Source: Dechloromonas agitata is5
GTDB lineage: Bacteria > Pseudomonadota > Gammaproteobacteria > Burkholderiales > Rhodocyclaceae
Length of the DNA: 64,000 nt
Direction of reading: 5' to 3'
NCBI RefSeq assembly: GCF_000519045.1
Contig: NZ_KI912532.1
Coordinates: 2,294,001-2,358,000, forward strand
Shown: positions 33,594-41,992 of the stretch, piece after piece
Position numbering within the stretch: the stretch's first letter is position 1
How the letters are laid out: the number at the start of each line of letters is the position of its first letter
Made by a program: the position numbers and the translations under genes
Notes under the pieces: model-generated
Told to the model about the DNA's origin: nothing
The model's database searches: none
What the model saw: the letters and a program-made list of their open reading frames with translations, nothing else

Positions 33594-36500
33594 GCGGTTT
33601 CCTCCTCGTTCGTGTCGAGGTGCGAGGGGTCGATCTGCTTGCCGCGTTCCAGCCACTTGAAGAAGAGCGGCACGAACAGCGTGGCGATGAAGGTGGCGGC
33701 GAGCATGCCGCCGAAGACGCCGGTACCCATCGACTGACGGGCGGCGGCACCGGCGCCGGTGGCCTTGACCAGCGGGAAGACGCCGAGCACGAAGGCGAGC
33801 GAAGTCATGATGATCGGCCGCAAACGCAGGCGGGCGGCTTCCACGGCAGCCTGGGCGGCGCTCATGCCTTCGGCGTATTTCTGAGCGGCGAACTCGACGA
33901 TCAGGATGGCGTTTTTCGACGCCAGGCCGATCAGCACGACGAGACCGATCTGGAAGTAGATGTCGTTCGGCATGCCGCGCAGCCAGATCGCCGTGAGCGC
34001 ACCCATCAGGGCGAAGGGCACGGCCATCACGACGGCGATGGGCAGCGACCACTTCTCGTACTGGGCGGCCAGGATCAGGAAGACCATGATGATGGCGAAG
34101 CCGAAGGCCTGCAGCGAGGAGCCGGACGAGCGTTTTTCCTGGAAGGCCTGACCGGTCCAGGCGATACCGTAACCGTTGGGCAGGGTGGCGCTGGCCACTT
34201 CCTCAACGATTTTGATCGCGTCCCCCGAGCTGATGCCGGGCTTCGAGTCACCCATCACCTTGGCAGCGATGAAGCCGTTGAAGCGCTCGACCTGCTCCGG
34301 GCCAACCACGTTCTTCACCTTGCTGACCGCCGACAGCGGGATCATCGCATTGGTCGTCGCGCTGCGCACATAGACCTTGCCGATATCGTCCGCCTTCATG
34401 CGGTAATTGGCCTCGGCCTGCAATTGCACGCGGTAGACGCGGCCGGCCTTGTTGAAGTCATTGACGTAGAGCGCGCCCATCGTGCTCTGCAGCGTTGAAT
34501 AAATGTCGGCGACCGGAATGCCCAGCGCCAGTGCCTTCTGCTCGTCGACTTCGACGTAGAGCTGGGGCACGGTGGGGCGGAAGAAGGTCGAGATACGGGT
34601 GAATTCCGGGTGCTTCTTCAATTCTTCCATGAAGTTCTGCACAACCTCGTTCAGGCGCTTGGCGTCGCCATCGACGCGGTTCTGCACATACACCTCGAAG
34701 CCGCCGGCGGTGCCCAGGCCCATGATCGGTGGCGGATTGAAGACGAGGCCCATGCCGTCCGGCTGCATCATGCCGAAACCCATGAACTTGCCGGCCAGGT
34801 CCTGCGCCTTGCCCTGCCGCTCGGACCAGTCCTTCAGCGGGATGAACATGGTGCCGGCGTTCGGCTTGTTGCCGCCGCCGATCAGGTCAAAGCCGGACAC
34901 GATGAAGGTGTGCTTCACCGCCTCGTCCTTGGCGATCAGTTGGCGCATGCCTTCACCGGTCTTTTCGGTGCGCTTCAGCGTGGCGCCATCCGGCAGCATC
35001 AGGGCGGAAATCAGGTAACCCTGGTCCTCGGCCGGCACGAAGCTGCCCGGGATGATGCGGAAGAAGAGGGCGGTGGCGCCGATGATCAACGCAAAGACCA
35101 GGGCGCCGACGATACCGTGCTTGAGCGTGAAACCGACAGCCTTGGTGTAGTTGTTGGTCAGGCGTTCGAACAGGCGGTTGAACGGAGCGAACAGCTTGTT
35201 CTCAGTGTGCTGGGCCTTGAGCAGCAGGGCGCACAAGGCTGGCGTCAGGGTCAGCGCGACGACGCCGGAGAGCACCACGGCCACCGCCACGGTGACGGCA
35301 AACTGCTTGTACAACTGGCCGGCGATGCCGCCAAGGAAGGCGACCGGTACGAACACCGCGCACAGCACCAGCACGATGGCGATCAGCGCGCCGGTGACCT
35401 GGTGCATGGCCTTGATCGCGGCTGCCTTGGGCGGCAGTTTCTCTTCGGCCATCAGGCGCTCGACGTTCTCCAGCACGACGATGGCGTCGTCGACCACGAT
35501 CCCGATGGCCAGCACCATGGCGAACAGCGTCAGCGTGTTGATCGAGAAGCCAAACAACCATAGACCGGCAAAGGTGCCGATCAGCGAGATCGGCACAGCG
35601 ACCATCGGAATCAGCGTGGCGCGCCAGCTCTGCAGGAAGATGAAAACGACGGCCAGCACCAGCACCATGGCTTCGATCAGGGTCTTGATCACTTCATTGA
35701 TCGAGGCCGACACGAAACGGGTGGTGTCGAAGGGGATGACGTAGTCCATTGCTTCCGGGAACTTGGCCTTCAACTCGACCATCTTGGCCTTGACCAGGTC
35801 GGCCACCTCCAGCGCGTTGGCGCCGGTTTGCAGGAAGACGCCCATGGCGATGGTCGGCTGGCCGTCCAGCGTCACGCGCTGGTCGTAACTGTAGGCGCCA
35901 AGTTCGATACGGGCGATGTCCTTCAGGCGCAGCAGGCCACCGGGACCGCTTGAGCGGATGACGATGTTGCCGAATTCCTCCTCGCTCAGCAGACGGCCCT
36001 TGGCGGTCACCGTGTAGACCAGCTGCTGATCGTTGGGAGCTGGCTCCTGGCCGATCTTGCCGGCGGCGTTCTGGGCGTTCTGCGCCGTGATGGCGGCTGC
36101 CACTTCGCTGGTCGTCAGGCCGAGTTGCGCCATGCGGTCCGGCTTCAGCCAGACGCGCATCGAGTAATCCTGCGCGCCGAAAATGGTCACGTCACCGACG
36201 CCCTTCAGGCGCTTCAGTTCGTCGACGATGTTCAGGCTGGCGTAGTTGGACAGGAACAGCGTGTTGTACTTGCCGCCTTCCGATTTCAGCGCGACGACCT
36301 GCAGGATGTCGTTGGAGCGTTTCTGGACGATCACGCCATTGCGCCGCACCGCTTCCGGCAGACGCGGCTCGGCCGCCTTGACCCGGTTGTTGACGTTCAC
36401 CGCGGCCATGTCGACATTGGTGCCGACCTCGAAGGTGGCGGTGATCGTCACCGCGCCGTTGGCGCTGGCCGACGACGTGAAGTACAGCATGTTCTCGACG

Positions 36501-36712
36501 CCGTTGAGCTGTTCCTCAATCGGTGCAGCGACGGTCTTGGCCAGCGTTTCGGCCGAGGCGCCCGGGTAGGTGGCGGTGATCAGCACAGTCGGCGGCGCGA
36601 TCTGCGGGTACTGCGCGACGGGCAAGACCCGCGAGGCGACCAGTCCGGCGATGACGATGATGATCGAGATGACCGACGCGAAGATCGGTCGGTTGATGAA
36701 AAACTTTGCCAT
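33590..36712 (-). CDS. RND multidrug efflux transporter, AcrB/MexB (HAE-1) type
   Basis: 1040 residues, twelve membrane helices and two large periplasmic loops. The proton-relay Asp pair is in AIGIVVDDAIVVLENVERLM. Other HAE-1 marks are RPIFASVISIIIVIAGL, FEVGTNVDMAAVNVNNR and, near the C-terminus, GLASKNAILIVEFA and MGTGVFGGMLAAT. The porter domain has the usual substrate channel strands. It sits between the adaptor and the outer-membrane gene and overlaps the latter. Confidence 0.96.
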   Translation of the reverse strand: MAKFFINRPIFASVISIIIVIAGLVASRVLPVAQYPQIAPPTVLITATYPGASAETLAKTVAAPIEEQLNGVENMLYFTSSASANGAVTITATFEVGTNVDMAAVNVNNRVKAAEPRLPEAVRRNGVIVQKRSNDILQVVALKSEGGKYNTLFLSNYASLNIVDELKRLKGVGDVTIFGAQDYSMRVWLKPDRMAQLGLTTSEVAAAITAQNAQNAAGKIGQEPAPNDQQLVYTVTAKGRLLSEEEFGNIVIRSSGPGGLLRLKDIARIELGAYSYDQRVTLDGQPTIAMGVFLQTGANALEVADLVKAKMVELKAKFPEAMDYVIPFDTTRFVSASINEVIKTLIEAMVLVLAVVFIFLQSWRATLIPMVAVPISLIGTFAGLWLFGFSINTLTLFAMVLAIGIVVDDAIVVLENVERLMAEEKLPPKAAAIKAMHQVTGALIAIVLVLCAVFVPVAFLGGIAGQLYKQFAVTVAVAVVLSGVVALTLTPALCALLLKAQHTENKLFAPFNRLFERLTNNYTKAVGFTLKHGIVGALVFALIIGATALFFRIIPGSFVPAEDQGYLISALMLPDGATLKRTEKTGEGMRQLIAKDEAVKHTFIVSGFDLIGGGNKPNAGTMFIPLKDWSERQGKAQDLAGKFMGFGMMQPDGMGLVFNPPPIMGLGTAGGFEVYVQNRVDGDAKRLNEVVQNFMEELKKHPEFTRISTFFRPTVPQLYVEVDEQKALALGIPVADIYSTLQSTMGALYVNDFNKAGRVYRVQLQAEANYRMKADDIGKVYVRSATTNAMIPLSAVSKVKNVVGPEQVERFNGFIAAKVMGDSKPGISSGDAIKIVEEVASATLPNGYGIAWTGQAFQEKRSSGSSLQAFGFAIIMVFLILAAQYEKWSLPIAVVMAVPFALMGALTAIWLRGMPNDIYFQIGLVVLIGLASKNAILIVEFAAQKYAEGMSAAQAAVEAARLRLRPIIMTSLAFVLGVFPLVKATGAGAAARQSMGTGVFGGMLAATFIATLFVPLFFKWLERGKQIDPSHLDTNEEETA

Positions 36713-36721
36713 GGCCGTTCC

Positions 36722-37897
36722 TTACTGGTGGCGCGGGGTCGTTGCCGTCATGCCGCTCATTCCATCCATGCCTGCCATGCCGGACATGCCCGGTGCCTGG
36801 CCGGCCGGGGTGGGCAGCTTCGGATCGACCGGCGCACCGGGGCGCAGCTTGATCAGGTTGTCGACGATCACCTTGTCGCCGGCATTCAGGCCGCCGAGGA
36901 TGACCCAGTCCTTGCCATACCATTCGCCGGCCTTGACCGGGCGTGGTGCCACCTTGTTCTCGGGGCCGGCCGTCATGACCAGCGTGCCTTGCTCGGTTTG
37001 CAGCACGGCCGATTGCGGCACCAGGAAGACGCCGTCGCGCTCGCCGGTCAGGACACGGACGCGAACGAACTGGCCGGGCAGCAACTGGCCGTCGGCATTG
37101 TCGAATTCGGCGCGCATTGCCTGGGTGCCGAGCGTGGTGTCGATATTGGTCGCCAGGAAGTTGAGCTTGCCGCGCTTCTCGTAGGTCTGGCCATTCGGCA
37201 GCACCAGCTCGACGCCCTTGACGTCCTTCTGCGTCATCCGTCCGCCGGGGAACTTGGCCAGGTCGCTCTCGCCCAGGCTGAAGCGAACCCAGATCGGATT
37301 GGTCTGGTAAATCGAGGTGAGCAGGCTGTCGGCCGTCGTGATCAGGTTGCCGTCGGAGCGGACGGCGCGGCCGGTGGTGCCGGCGACCGGGGCGGTAACG
37401 GTGGTCCACGACAGGTTCAATTCCGCCTGGCGCAAGGCGGCCTGGGCCATGGCGTTTGCCGACACCGCATCGTCGTAGTCGCGCTGGGCGATGGCCTTGG
37501 CTTCGGCCAGGGGCTTCAGGCGGGCCGCCTCGCGGGCGGTCTGCTCGGCTTTCGCCTTGGCTTCGGCCAGCGCAATCTCGTAAGGCGCGCGGTCGATCTG
37601 GAACAGCGGTTGACCGGCCTTGACGGTTTCGCCCTCCTGATACAGACGCTTGACCAGAATGCCACCGACCCGCGCGCGCACCTCGGTTTCGCGGGCGCCT
37701 TCAGTCTGCGCCATGATCTCGATGCTGGTCGGCACCTTTTGTGGTTGCATCTCAATCACGCTGACCGGCATCGGACCTTGCGGCGGTGGGCCGCCCGCCG
37801 GCTTGTCACCGGAACAACCGGCTGTAGCGAGCGCGCCGATCAGCGCCGAAACGAAAAAGGGCAGCGCCTTGCGCTGGAAAGCTGAAGTCGGGTTCAC
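36722..37897 (-). CDS. RND efflux periplasmic adaptor subunit
   Basis: 391 residues. Lipobox TAGCSGDKP, lipoyl-like and alpha-hairpin segments (FQIDRAPYEIALAEAKAKAEQ, AAQRDYDDAVSANAMAQAAL), and a barrel with GKLNFLATNIDTTLGTQAMR. Met-rich C-terminus (PGMSGMAGMDGMSGM). MexA/AcrA type. First gene of the operon; its promoter region holds the probable repressor operator at 37937-37954. Confidence 0.95.
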   Translation of the reverse strand: MNPTSAFQRKALPFFVSALIGALATAGCSGDKPAGGPPPQGPMPVSVIEMQPQKVPTSIEIMAQTEGARETEVRARVGGILVKRLYQEGETVKAGQPLFQIDRAPYEIALAEAKAKAEQTAREAARLKPLAEAKAIAQRDYDDAVSANAMAQAALRQAELNLSWTTVTAPVAGTTGRAVRSDGNLITTADSLLTSIYQTNPIWVRFSLGESDLAKFPGGRMTQKDVKGVELVLPNGQTYEKRGKLNFLATNIDTTLGTQAMRAEFDNADGQLLPGQFVRVRVLTGERDGVFLVPQSAVLQTEQGTLVMTAGPENKVAPRPVKAGEWYGKDWVILGGLNAGDKVIVDNLIKLRPGAPVDPKLPTPAGQAPGMSGMAGMDGMSGMTATTPRHQ

Positions 37898-37936
37898 GCA
37901 GATACTCCTTGATTATTTTTGCTGGGCTGATTATAA

Positions 37937-37954
37937 ACATTCATGGATGTATGT
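37937..37954. promoter_or_regulatory. Probable AcrR/TtgR-type operator
   Basis: ACATTCATGGATGTATGT is a near-perfect palindrome (7 of 8 pairs, 2-base centre) between the divergent efflux adaptor and TetR genes. Its right half, GATGTATGTA, matches the half-site of the known E. coli AcrR operator. This position would let the repressor control both directions. Operator identity is inferred from similarity and position. Confidence 0.7.
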
Positions 37955-38024
37955 AAAACAATTTTTGTGTAGAATCGTCGTAATGAGATGTAAATGTCGG
38001 CGGAAGGTTCGCCGGGGAGAAGTC

Positions 38025-38651
38025 GTGGTCAGGAAAACCAAGGAAGAAGCCGAACAGACGCGCAAGGAACTCATCCAGGCTGCCCGTCGGGTGTTTCACC
38101 AATGTGGCGTCAGTCGCTCGACGCTGGAGAAAATCGCCAAGGCGGCCGGTGTGACGCGGGGGGCGGTTTATTGGCATTTCAAGGACAAGGCAGCGTTGTT
38201 CTTCGCCATGCGCGAGGATGTCTTCGTGCCCATGGTCGAGCGCACCGATGCCCTGCTGTTCTCCGAGCAGTTCACCAATCCGCTCGATGCAATCGAGGCA
38301 TCGATCAAGGAATTCTTCCGGGTGCTGGAGGACTGTTCGGTCGTCCGTGAAGTGTTCGAGATCATGATTTCGCGTTGCGAATACGTCGATGAATTTGCCT
38401 CGGTTCAGGAGGATGTCGCTCGCCCGGCACAAACCTTCCTGGCCAAGATTGAAGGTGTCTACCAGCAGGCGGCGGCCAAGGGCATGCTGCGTCCAGGCTT
38501 GTCGCCGCTCGATGCCGCCCGCGATACCTGGGCCTTTACCAGCGGCGTATTGCACCTGATGCTGGCCTGCCAGAAGGGATCGGACCTGCCACAGCGGATC
38601 CCCGACATGATCAGCGCCCACATGGCGATGCGGCGCTGTGTCGCACCCTGA
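38025..38651 (+). CDS. TetR-family efflux repressor, AcrR/TtgR-like
   Basis: 208 residues from GTG 38025, which has a GGGGAG site eight bases before it. This start gives VRKTKEEAEQTRKELIQAA, matching AcrR/TtgR N-termini; the HTH is STLEKIAKAAGVTRGAVYWHFKDKAALF. The ligand domain is all-helical as in TtgR. It diverges from the three-gene RND operon, which it very probably represses, and itself. Confidence 0.92.
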   Translation: MVRKTKEEAEQTRKELIQAARRVFHQCGVSRSTLEKIAKAAGVTRGAVYWHFKDKAALFFAMREDVFVPMVERTDALLFSEQFTNPLDAIEASIKEFFRVLEDCSVVREVFEIMISRCEYVDEFASVQEDVARPAQTFLAKIEGVYQQAAAKGMLRPGLSPLDAARDTWAFTSGVLHLMLACQKGSDLPQRIPDMISAHMAMRRCVAP

Positions 38652-38700
38652 ATCGAGGGGGGTGAATGCATGCCGTGAGCCGTTCGGCTCAACGGCCGTT

Positions 38701-39666
38701 TCAAGTCCGGTAAGCTTGGTTCGCCTGAAAGCCGAGGCCGCTGGCCTCCGGCAGGTGCAGGCGGCCCGCTGCGACGAGGGGGGCAAGACCAGTGTCCTCG
38801 GCGAACCACTCGGCCGTTCCGAGACCGTGCACCGTGTCAGGCCCGACGGCAGCGGCCAGATGGGCACAGGCGAGCAGGCCGCATGCACTTTCCAGACTGG
38901 AGGTGACGACGATTTCCAGGCCGGCCGCCCGGGCGCGCAGGGCCAATTCCATGCTGGCCAGCAGGCCGCCTTCACGGGCCGGCTTGATGATCAGCCGGCG
39001 AACGGGCGGTTCCCGAAAGAAGTCGTCGTCGAGGAGCGCCGTCGATTCGTCGATCGCGAGGGGGAAGGCGCAGGTCGCTTGCAGGGCAGCGAGCGAGGCC
39101 GCATCCGGTTGGGCGAGCGGTTCTTCCAGGCCGTCAATCGGCAGGTCGGCACACCGGGCAATGAAGGTGGTGGCGTCGGCCAGGCCCCAGGCCCGGTTCG
39201 CATCGAGCCGAAAGCGCAGGGTGGCCGGCGCGTTCAACAGCAATTGCCGGAGTAGCGCACTTTCGTCGTTGATCGGCAGGGTGCCGACTTTCAGTTTGAC
39301 GATGCCGTAGCCTGCCGTGGCGGCGGCAGTCAGTTGGGGTGGTGTCAAATCGGCGAGGGTGCCGAGATTGGCGTTGATGGCCAGGTCATCGACCGGCACA
39401 TTGCCCCCCAGCCATTGCTGCAGCGGCAGGCCGGCAGACTGGGCGAACAGGTCGAGCTGGGCGGTTTCCTCGGCAAAATCCTGGGCGGCTGTCTCGCTGA
39501 TGCCAAACTCCGGCAGGGGGGCGGCATCGCCCCAGCCGGTCAAACCCTCTGCCGTACGCAGTCGGAGCAGGCGCCCCTGCCGCTCGCCGACCCGGCCCCG
39601 GCTGGTTTGCCAGGGGCGCCGGAGCGGCAGGGCGTAGGACAGCCAGTCGGCCGCGACGATGTTCAC
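38701..39666 (-). CDS. menC: o-Succinylbenzoate synthase-like enolase-superfamily enzyme
   Basis: 321 residues from GTG 39666. Enolase/MLE fold with the OSBS catalytic set: VKLKVGTL (KxK), [10 protein letters not shown] (metal Asp), GLEEPLAQ (metal Glu), AIDESTALL (metal Asp) and [10 protein letters not shown] (Lys). The GTG overlaps the menB stop (GTGA), so translation is coupled. OSBS dehydrates SHCHC to o-succinylbenzoate in menaquinone synthesis. Related enzymes can be dipeptide epimerases or N-acyl amino acid racemases, but the menB neighbour favours OSBS. Confidence 0.82.
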   Translation of the reverse strand: MNIVAADWLSYALPLRRPWQTSRGRVGERQGRLLRLRTAEGLTGWGDAAPLPEFGISETAAQDFAEETAQLDLFAQSAGLPLQQWLGGNVPVDDLAINANLGTLADLTPPQLTAAATAGYGIVKLKVGTLPINDESALLRQLLLNAPATLRFRLDANRAWGLADATTFIARCADLPIDGLEEPLAQPDAASLAALQATCAFPLAIDESTALLDDDFFREPPVRRLIIKPAREGGLLASMELALRARAAGLEIVVTSSLESACGLLACAHLAAAVGPDTVHGLGTAEWFAEDTGLAPLVAAGRLHLPEASGLGFQANQAYRT

Positions 39667-40487
39667 GGCCGCTTGCGGTATTTTCCGAAATCGGGCGGGC
39701 GGCGCTCCAGCCAGGCATTGCGGCCTTCCTGGCCTTCCTCGCTCATATAGAACAGGCCGGTGGCATTGCCGGCCAGTTCCTGGATGCCGGCCAGGCCGTC
39801 GGTATCGGCATTGAAGCCGGCCTTGATCATGCGCAAGGCCATCGGCGACAGCTTGAGCATGTCGCGGCACCAGTTCACGGTTTCCTCTTCCAGTTTGTCT
39901 ACCGGCACGACGATGTTGACCAGACCCCAGTCGAGGGCAGTCGCCGCGTCGTACTGGCGGCAGAGCAGCCAGATTTCCTTGGCGCGCTTCATGCCGATGG
40001 TGCGGGCCAGCAAACCGGCACCGAGGCCGGCATCGAAGCTGCCGACGCGCGGTCCGGTCTGCCCGAAGCGGGCGTTGTCGGCGGCGATGGAGAGGTCGCA
40101 GACCAGGTGCAGCACGTGGCCGCCGCCGACAGCATAGCCGGCGATCATGGCGACGACCGGCTTGGGCAGGCGGCGGATCTGCATTTGCAAGTCGAGCACG
40201 TTGAGGTGCGGTGTGCCACCTTCGTCGATGTAGCCTTCCTCGCCCCGTACCCTCTGGTCGCCGCCCGAACAAAAGGCTTCGTGGCCGGCGCCGGTGAGGA
40301 TGATGGCGCCGATGGTGTTGTCGTGATGGGCGCGATGGAAGGCATCGATCAGTTGCTTGACCGTTTCCGGGCGGAAGGCGTTGCGCCGTTCCGGCCGGTT
40401 GATGGTGATCTTGGCGATCCCCTCGGCGGTTTCGTAGAGGATGTCGGAATAGGTGTGGGCGCTTTGCCAGTGGATGCTGTGCGTCAT
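39663..40487 (-). CDS. menB: 1,4-Dihydroxy-2-naphthoyl-CoA synthase
   Basis: 274 residues, crotonase fold. MenB-specific segments are unmistakable: [58 protein letters not shown] and [19 protein letters not shown] (with the catalytic Tyr). It closes the second naphthoate ring from o-succinylbenzoyl-CoA. A TATACT hexamer about 35 bases upstream could be its -10. The other men genes are not in this window. Confidence 0.93.
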   Translation of the reverse strand: MTHSIHWQSAHTYSDILYETAEGIAKITINRPERRNAFRPETVKQLIDAFHRAHHDNTIGAIILTGAGHEAFCSGGDQRVRGEEGYIDEGGTPHLNVLDLQMQIRRLPKPVVAMIAGYAVGGGHVLHLVCDLSIAADNARFGQTGPRVGSFDAGLGAGLLARTIGMKRAKEIWLLCRQYDAATALDWGLVNIVVPVDKLEEETVNWCRDMLKLSPMALRMIKAGFNADTDGLAGIQELAGNATGLFYMSEEGQEGRNAWLERRPPDFGKYRKRP

Positions 40488-40565
40488 GGTTCGGCTGGTC
40501 GTTGGGATGAGGCGAAGTATAGCCTTGACCGGCCGGCGCCGATTTGATGTGCCTTGCGGCACGGG

Positions 40566-40599
40566 GGGGATGGCGCCGTCCGCTGACGGCGCCATCCCC
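40566..40599. terminator. Long GC-rich hairpin after the hemerythrin gene
   Basis: Perfect 15-bp arms (GGGGATGGCGCCGTC and its complement) around CGCT, 14 bases after the hemerythrin stop on the minus strand. No U tract follows in either direction, so it may be an RNA 3'-end stabiliser rather than a strong intrinsic terminator. Confidence 0.5.
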
Positions 40600-40612
40600 T
40601 CTTCGGCCAGGA

Positions 40613-41095
40613 TCAGCGGAAGAAGCGCCCGAGCAGGCCGGAGATGAAGCCGCTGCGGGCTTCCACCTTGGCGACGCTGACCTCGTGGTGGGCTGTTTCG
40701 GCGCCGACCATGTTCTTGACGATGTCGGCGTAGTCGCGGTCTTCACTGGCGATATGGTTGATCAGCCACTTGGCGAGCATCGAATGCAGTTCGTCGGCGA
40801 TATCCTCACCCTTGGCCGCCCGCATGGTGAACTCGGTAACCCGTTTGATGAACAGCTCATGCACCTTCTTGTGCGGCTTGACGAACTTGTAGCCGGCTTC
40901 TTCCATCATTGATTCTTCGAAACCGAAGTGCGACTGGGTGTAGTCGATCAATTGCTCGATGACATCGGTGACCATCTTCTTGTCACCCTTGAGCTTAGCG
41001 ATTTCGAGATCGTTGATGTAGTCGACAATGCGCTTGTGCTGATGGTCAATGACGTCGATACCCGTGTCGAGCTTGCTGTCCCAAATGATCGGCAT
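40613..41095 (-). CDS. Bacteriohemerythrin
   Basis: 160 residues, a four-helix oxygen-binding protein with a di-iron site. All ligands are present: His in [21 protein letters not shown] (His, Glu), [10 protein letters not shown] (two His) and [12 protein letters not shown] (His, Asp). Single-domain, cytosolic, with a C-terminal extension of about 25 residues. A perfect FNR box lies about 100 bases upstream, which fits induction at low oxygen. It stands alone. Confidence 0.94.
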   Translation of the reverse strand: MPIIWDSKLDTGIDVIDHQHKRIVDYINDLEIAKLKGDKKMVTDVIEQLIDYTQSHFGFEESMMEEAGYKFVKPHKKVHELFIKRVTEFTMRAAKGEDIADELHSMLAKWLINHIASEDRDYADIVKNMVGAETAHHEVSVAKVEARSGFISGLLGRFFR

Positions 41096-41150
41096 GTCGT
41101 TTCTCCAGAGGTGCCTTGATGATTACCCCGCGAACGGGAAACTCTGTCAG

Positions 41151-41172
41151 CGGAAAGTGGCGCCACTTTCCG
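41151..41172. promoter_or_regulatory. Perfect 22-bp palindrome upstream of hemerythrin
   Basis: CGGAAAGTGGC followed directly by its exact reverse complement. It lies 56 bases before the hemerythrin start, over the place where a -10 and start site would fall if the FNR box acts at class II spacing. Length and symmetry suggest a repressor or regulator dimer site; which protein binds it is unknown. Confidence 0.5.
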
Positions 41173-41192
41173 TGATTTTTGATTATTGAATT

Positions 41193-41206
41193 TTGATAAG
41201 CATCAA
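41193..41206. promoter_or_regulatory. Perfect FNR/ANR box between hemerythrin and PilZ genes
   Basis: TTGATAAGCATCAA is an exact match to the FNR consensus TTGAT-N4-ATCAA. Its centre is about 104 bases from the hemerythrin ATG and 90 from the PilZ start, so either or both divergent genes could be under oxygen control. Confidence 0.75.
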
Positions 41207-41288
41207 GAAACGATTGGATTATGTGCCGCTTTGTTTGACCTGATTTTTACCCGGCCTGTCTATGCTCCCCGCCACGGAGCATGGGAGA

Positions 41289-41669
41289 ATGTCCGTCTGC
41301 AACCTGTTCCGGAAAAGCATCGTGAAAGAACGCCGACGGTCTCCCCGCGTACGCCTGCATGGCGAGGTGCATCTGCAGATTTCGGGCCTCAGTCTGCGCA
41401 TCCCAGCCGCCGACATTTCGGTGTCCGGTGTCGGCGTGCTGCTCGATGAGTATGTGCTGGCCGGCAAGCCAAGCGGCGAGGTGGGGGTCTGCCGCATCGA
41501 GGCCCCCGAACTGGGCGGCCGGATCGAGGCCTACGTCAGCATCATGCGGGTACGCCGCATCGGCAACGTGCGACTGGGCGGCTTGCGCTTCGAGTCGATC
41601 AGCGATGGCGATCTCGAGCTGATCCGCCGATACAAGCGGAAGTGCCGGGCGGGCCCGGCTACTTCCTGA
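41289..41669 (+). CDS. PilZ-domain protein (c-di-GMP receptor)
   Basis: About 126 residues. PilZ motif 1 is ERRRSPRVRL (RxxxR) and motif 2 is DISVSGVGVLLDE ((D/N)xSxxG), with the normal spacing, then a beta barrel to the C-terminus. It should bind c-di-GMP. The start is uncertain: ATG 41289, ATG 41262 and a GTG just before KERRRSPRV are all in frame. It diverges from hemerythrin and shares the FNR-box region. Confidence 0.85.
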   Translation: MSVCNLFRKSIVKERRRSPRVRLHGEVHLQISGLSLRIPAADISVSGVGVLLDEYVLAGKPSGEVGVCRIEAPELGGRIEAYVSIMRVRRIGNVRLGGLRFESISDGDLELIRRYKRKCRAGPATS

Positions 41670-41678
41670 TTGTTCCGC

Positions 41679-41990
41679 TCAAGCCCGGAAAAACGCTTCC
41701 AGATTCTGAAAGACGGCATGATCGGCGTTGTGGCGCCGGATTGCCGCGACATCCTCCAGCTTTTCGACCTGCTTGATCATCTGCGGCAGGCGCTGGTCTT
41801 CATTGACCAGCAGCCAGATGCGGCTCTGGCCGCTGTCGGCCAGCGGCAGGCAGAGAATACCCTCGACGTTGTAGGCCCGGCGGGAAAACAGGCCGACGAC
41901 GTGCGACATCACGCCGGCATGGTTGTTGACGTCGATTTCCAGCACGGCGCGGGAAAGGGTTTGGCGTTCGGTTTGGCTCAGGGCATTCAT
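41679..41990 (-). CDS. ilvN: Acetolactate synthase small subunit, IlvN type
   Basis: 103 residues: essentially a single ACT domain (LEIDVNNHAGVMSHVVGLFSRRAYNVEGI, then ADSGQSRIWLLVNEDQRLPQMIKQVEKLEDV), lacking the C-terminal half of the longer IlvH. It carries valine feedback control of the AHAS complex. It starts two bases after the large-subunit stop, so translation is coupled. Length matches the IlvN of AHAS I. Confidence 0.92.
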   Translation of the reverse strand: MNALSQTERQTLSRAVLEIDVNNHAGVMSHVVGLFSRRAYNVEGILCLPLADSGQSRIWLLVNEDQRLPQMIKQVEKLEDVAAIRRHNADHAVFQNLEAFFRA

Positions 41991-41992
41991 CT

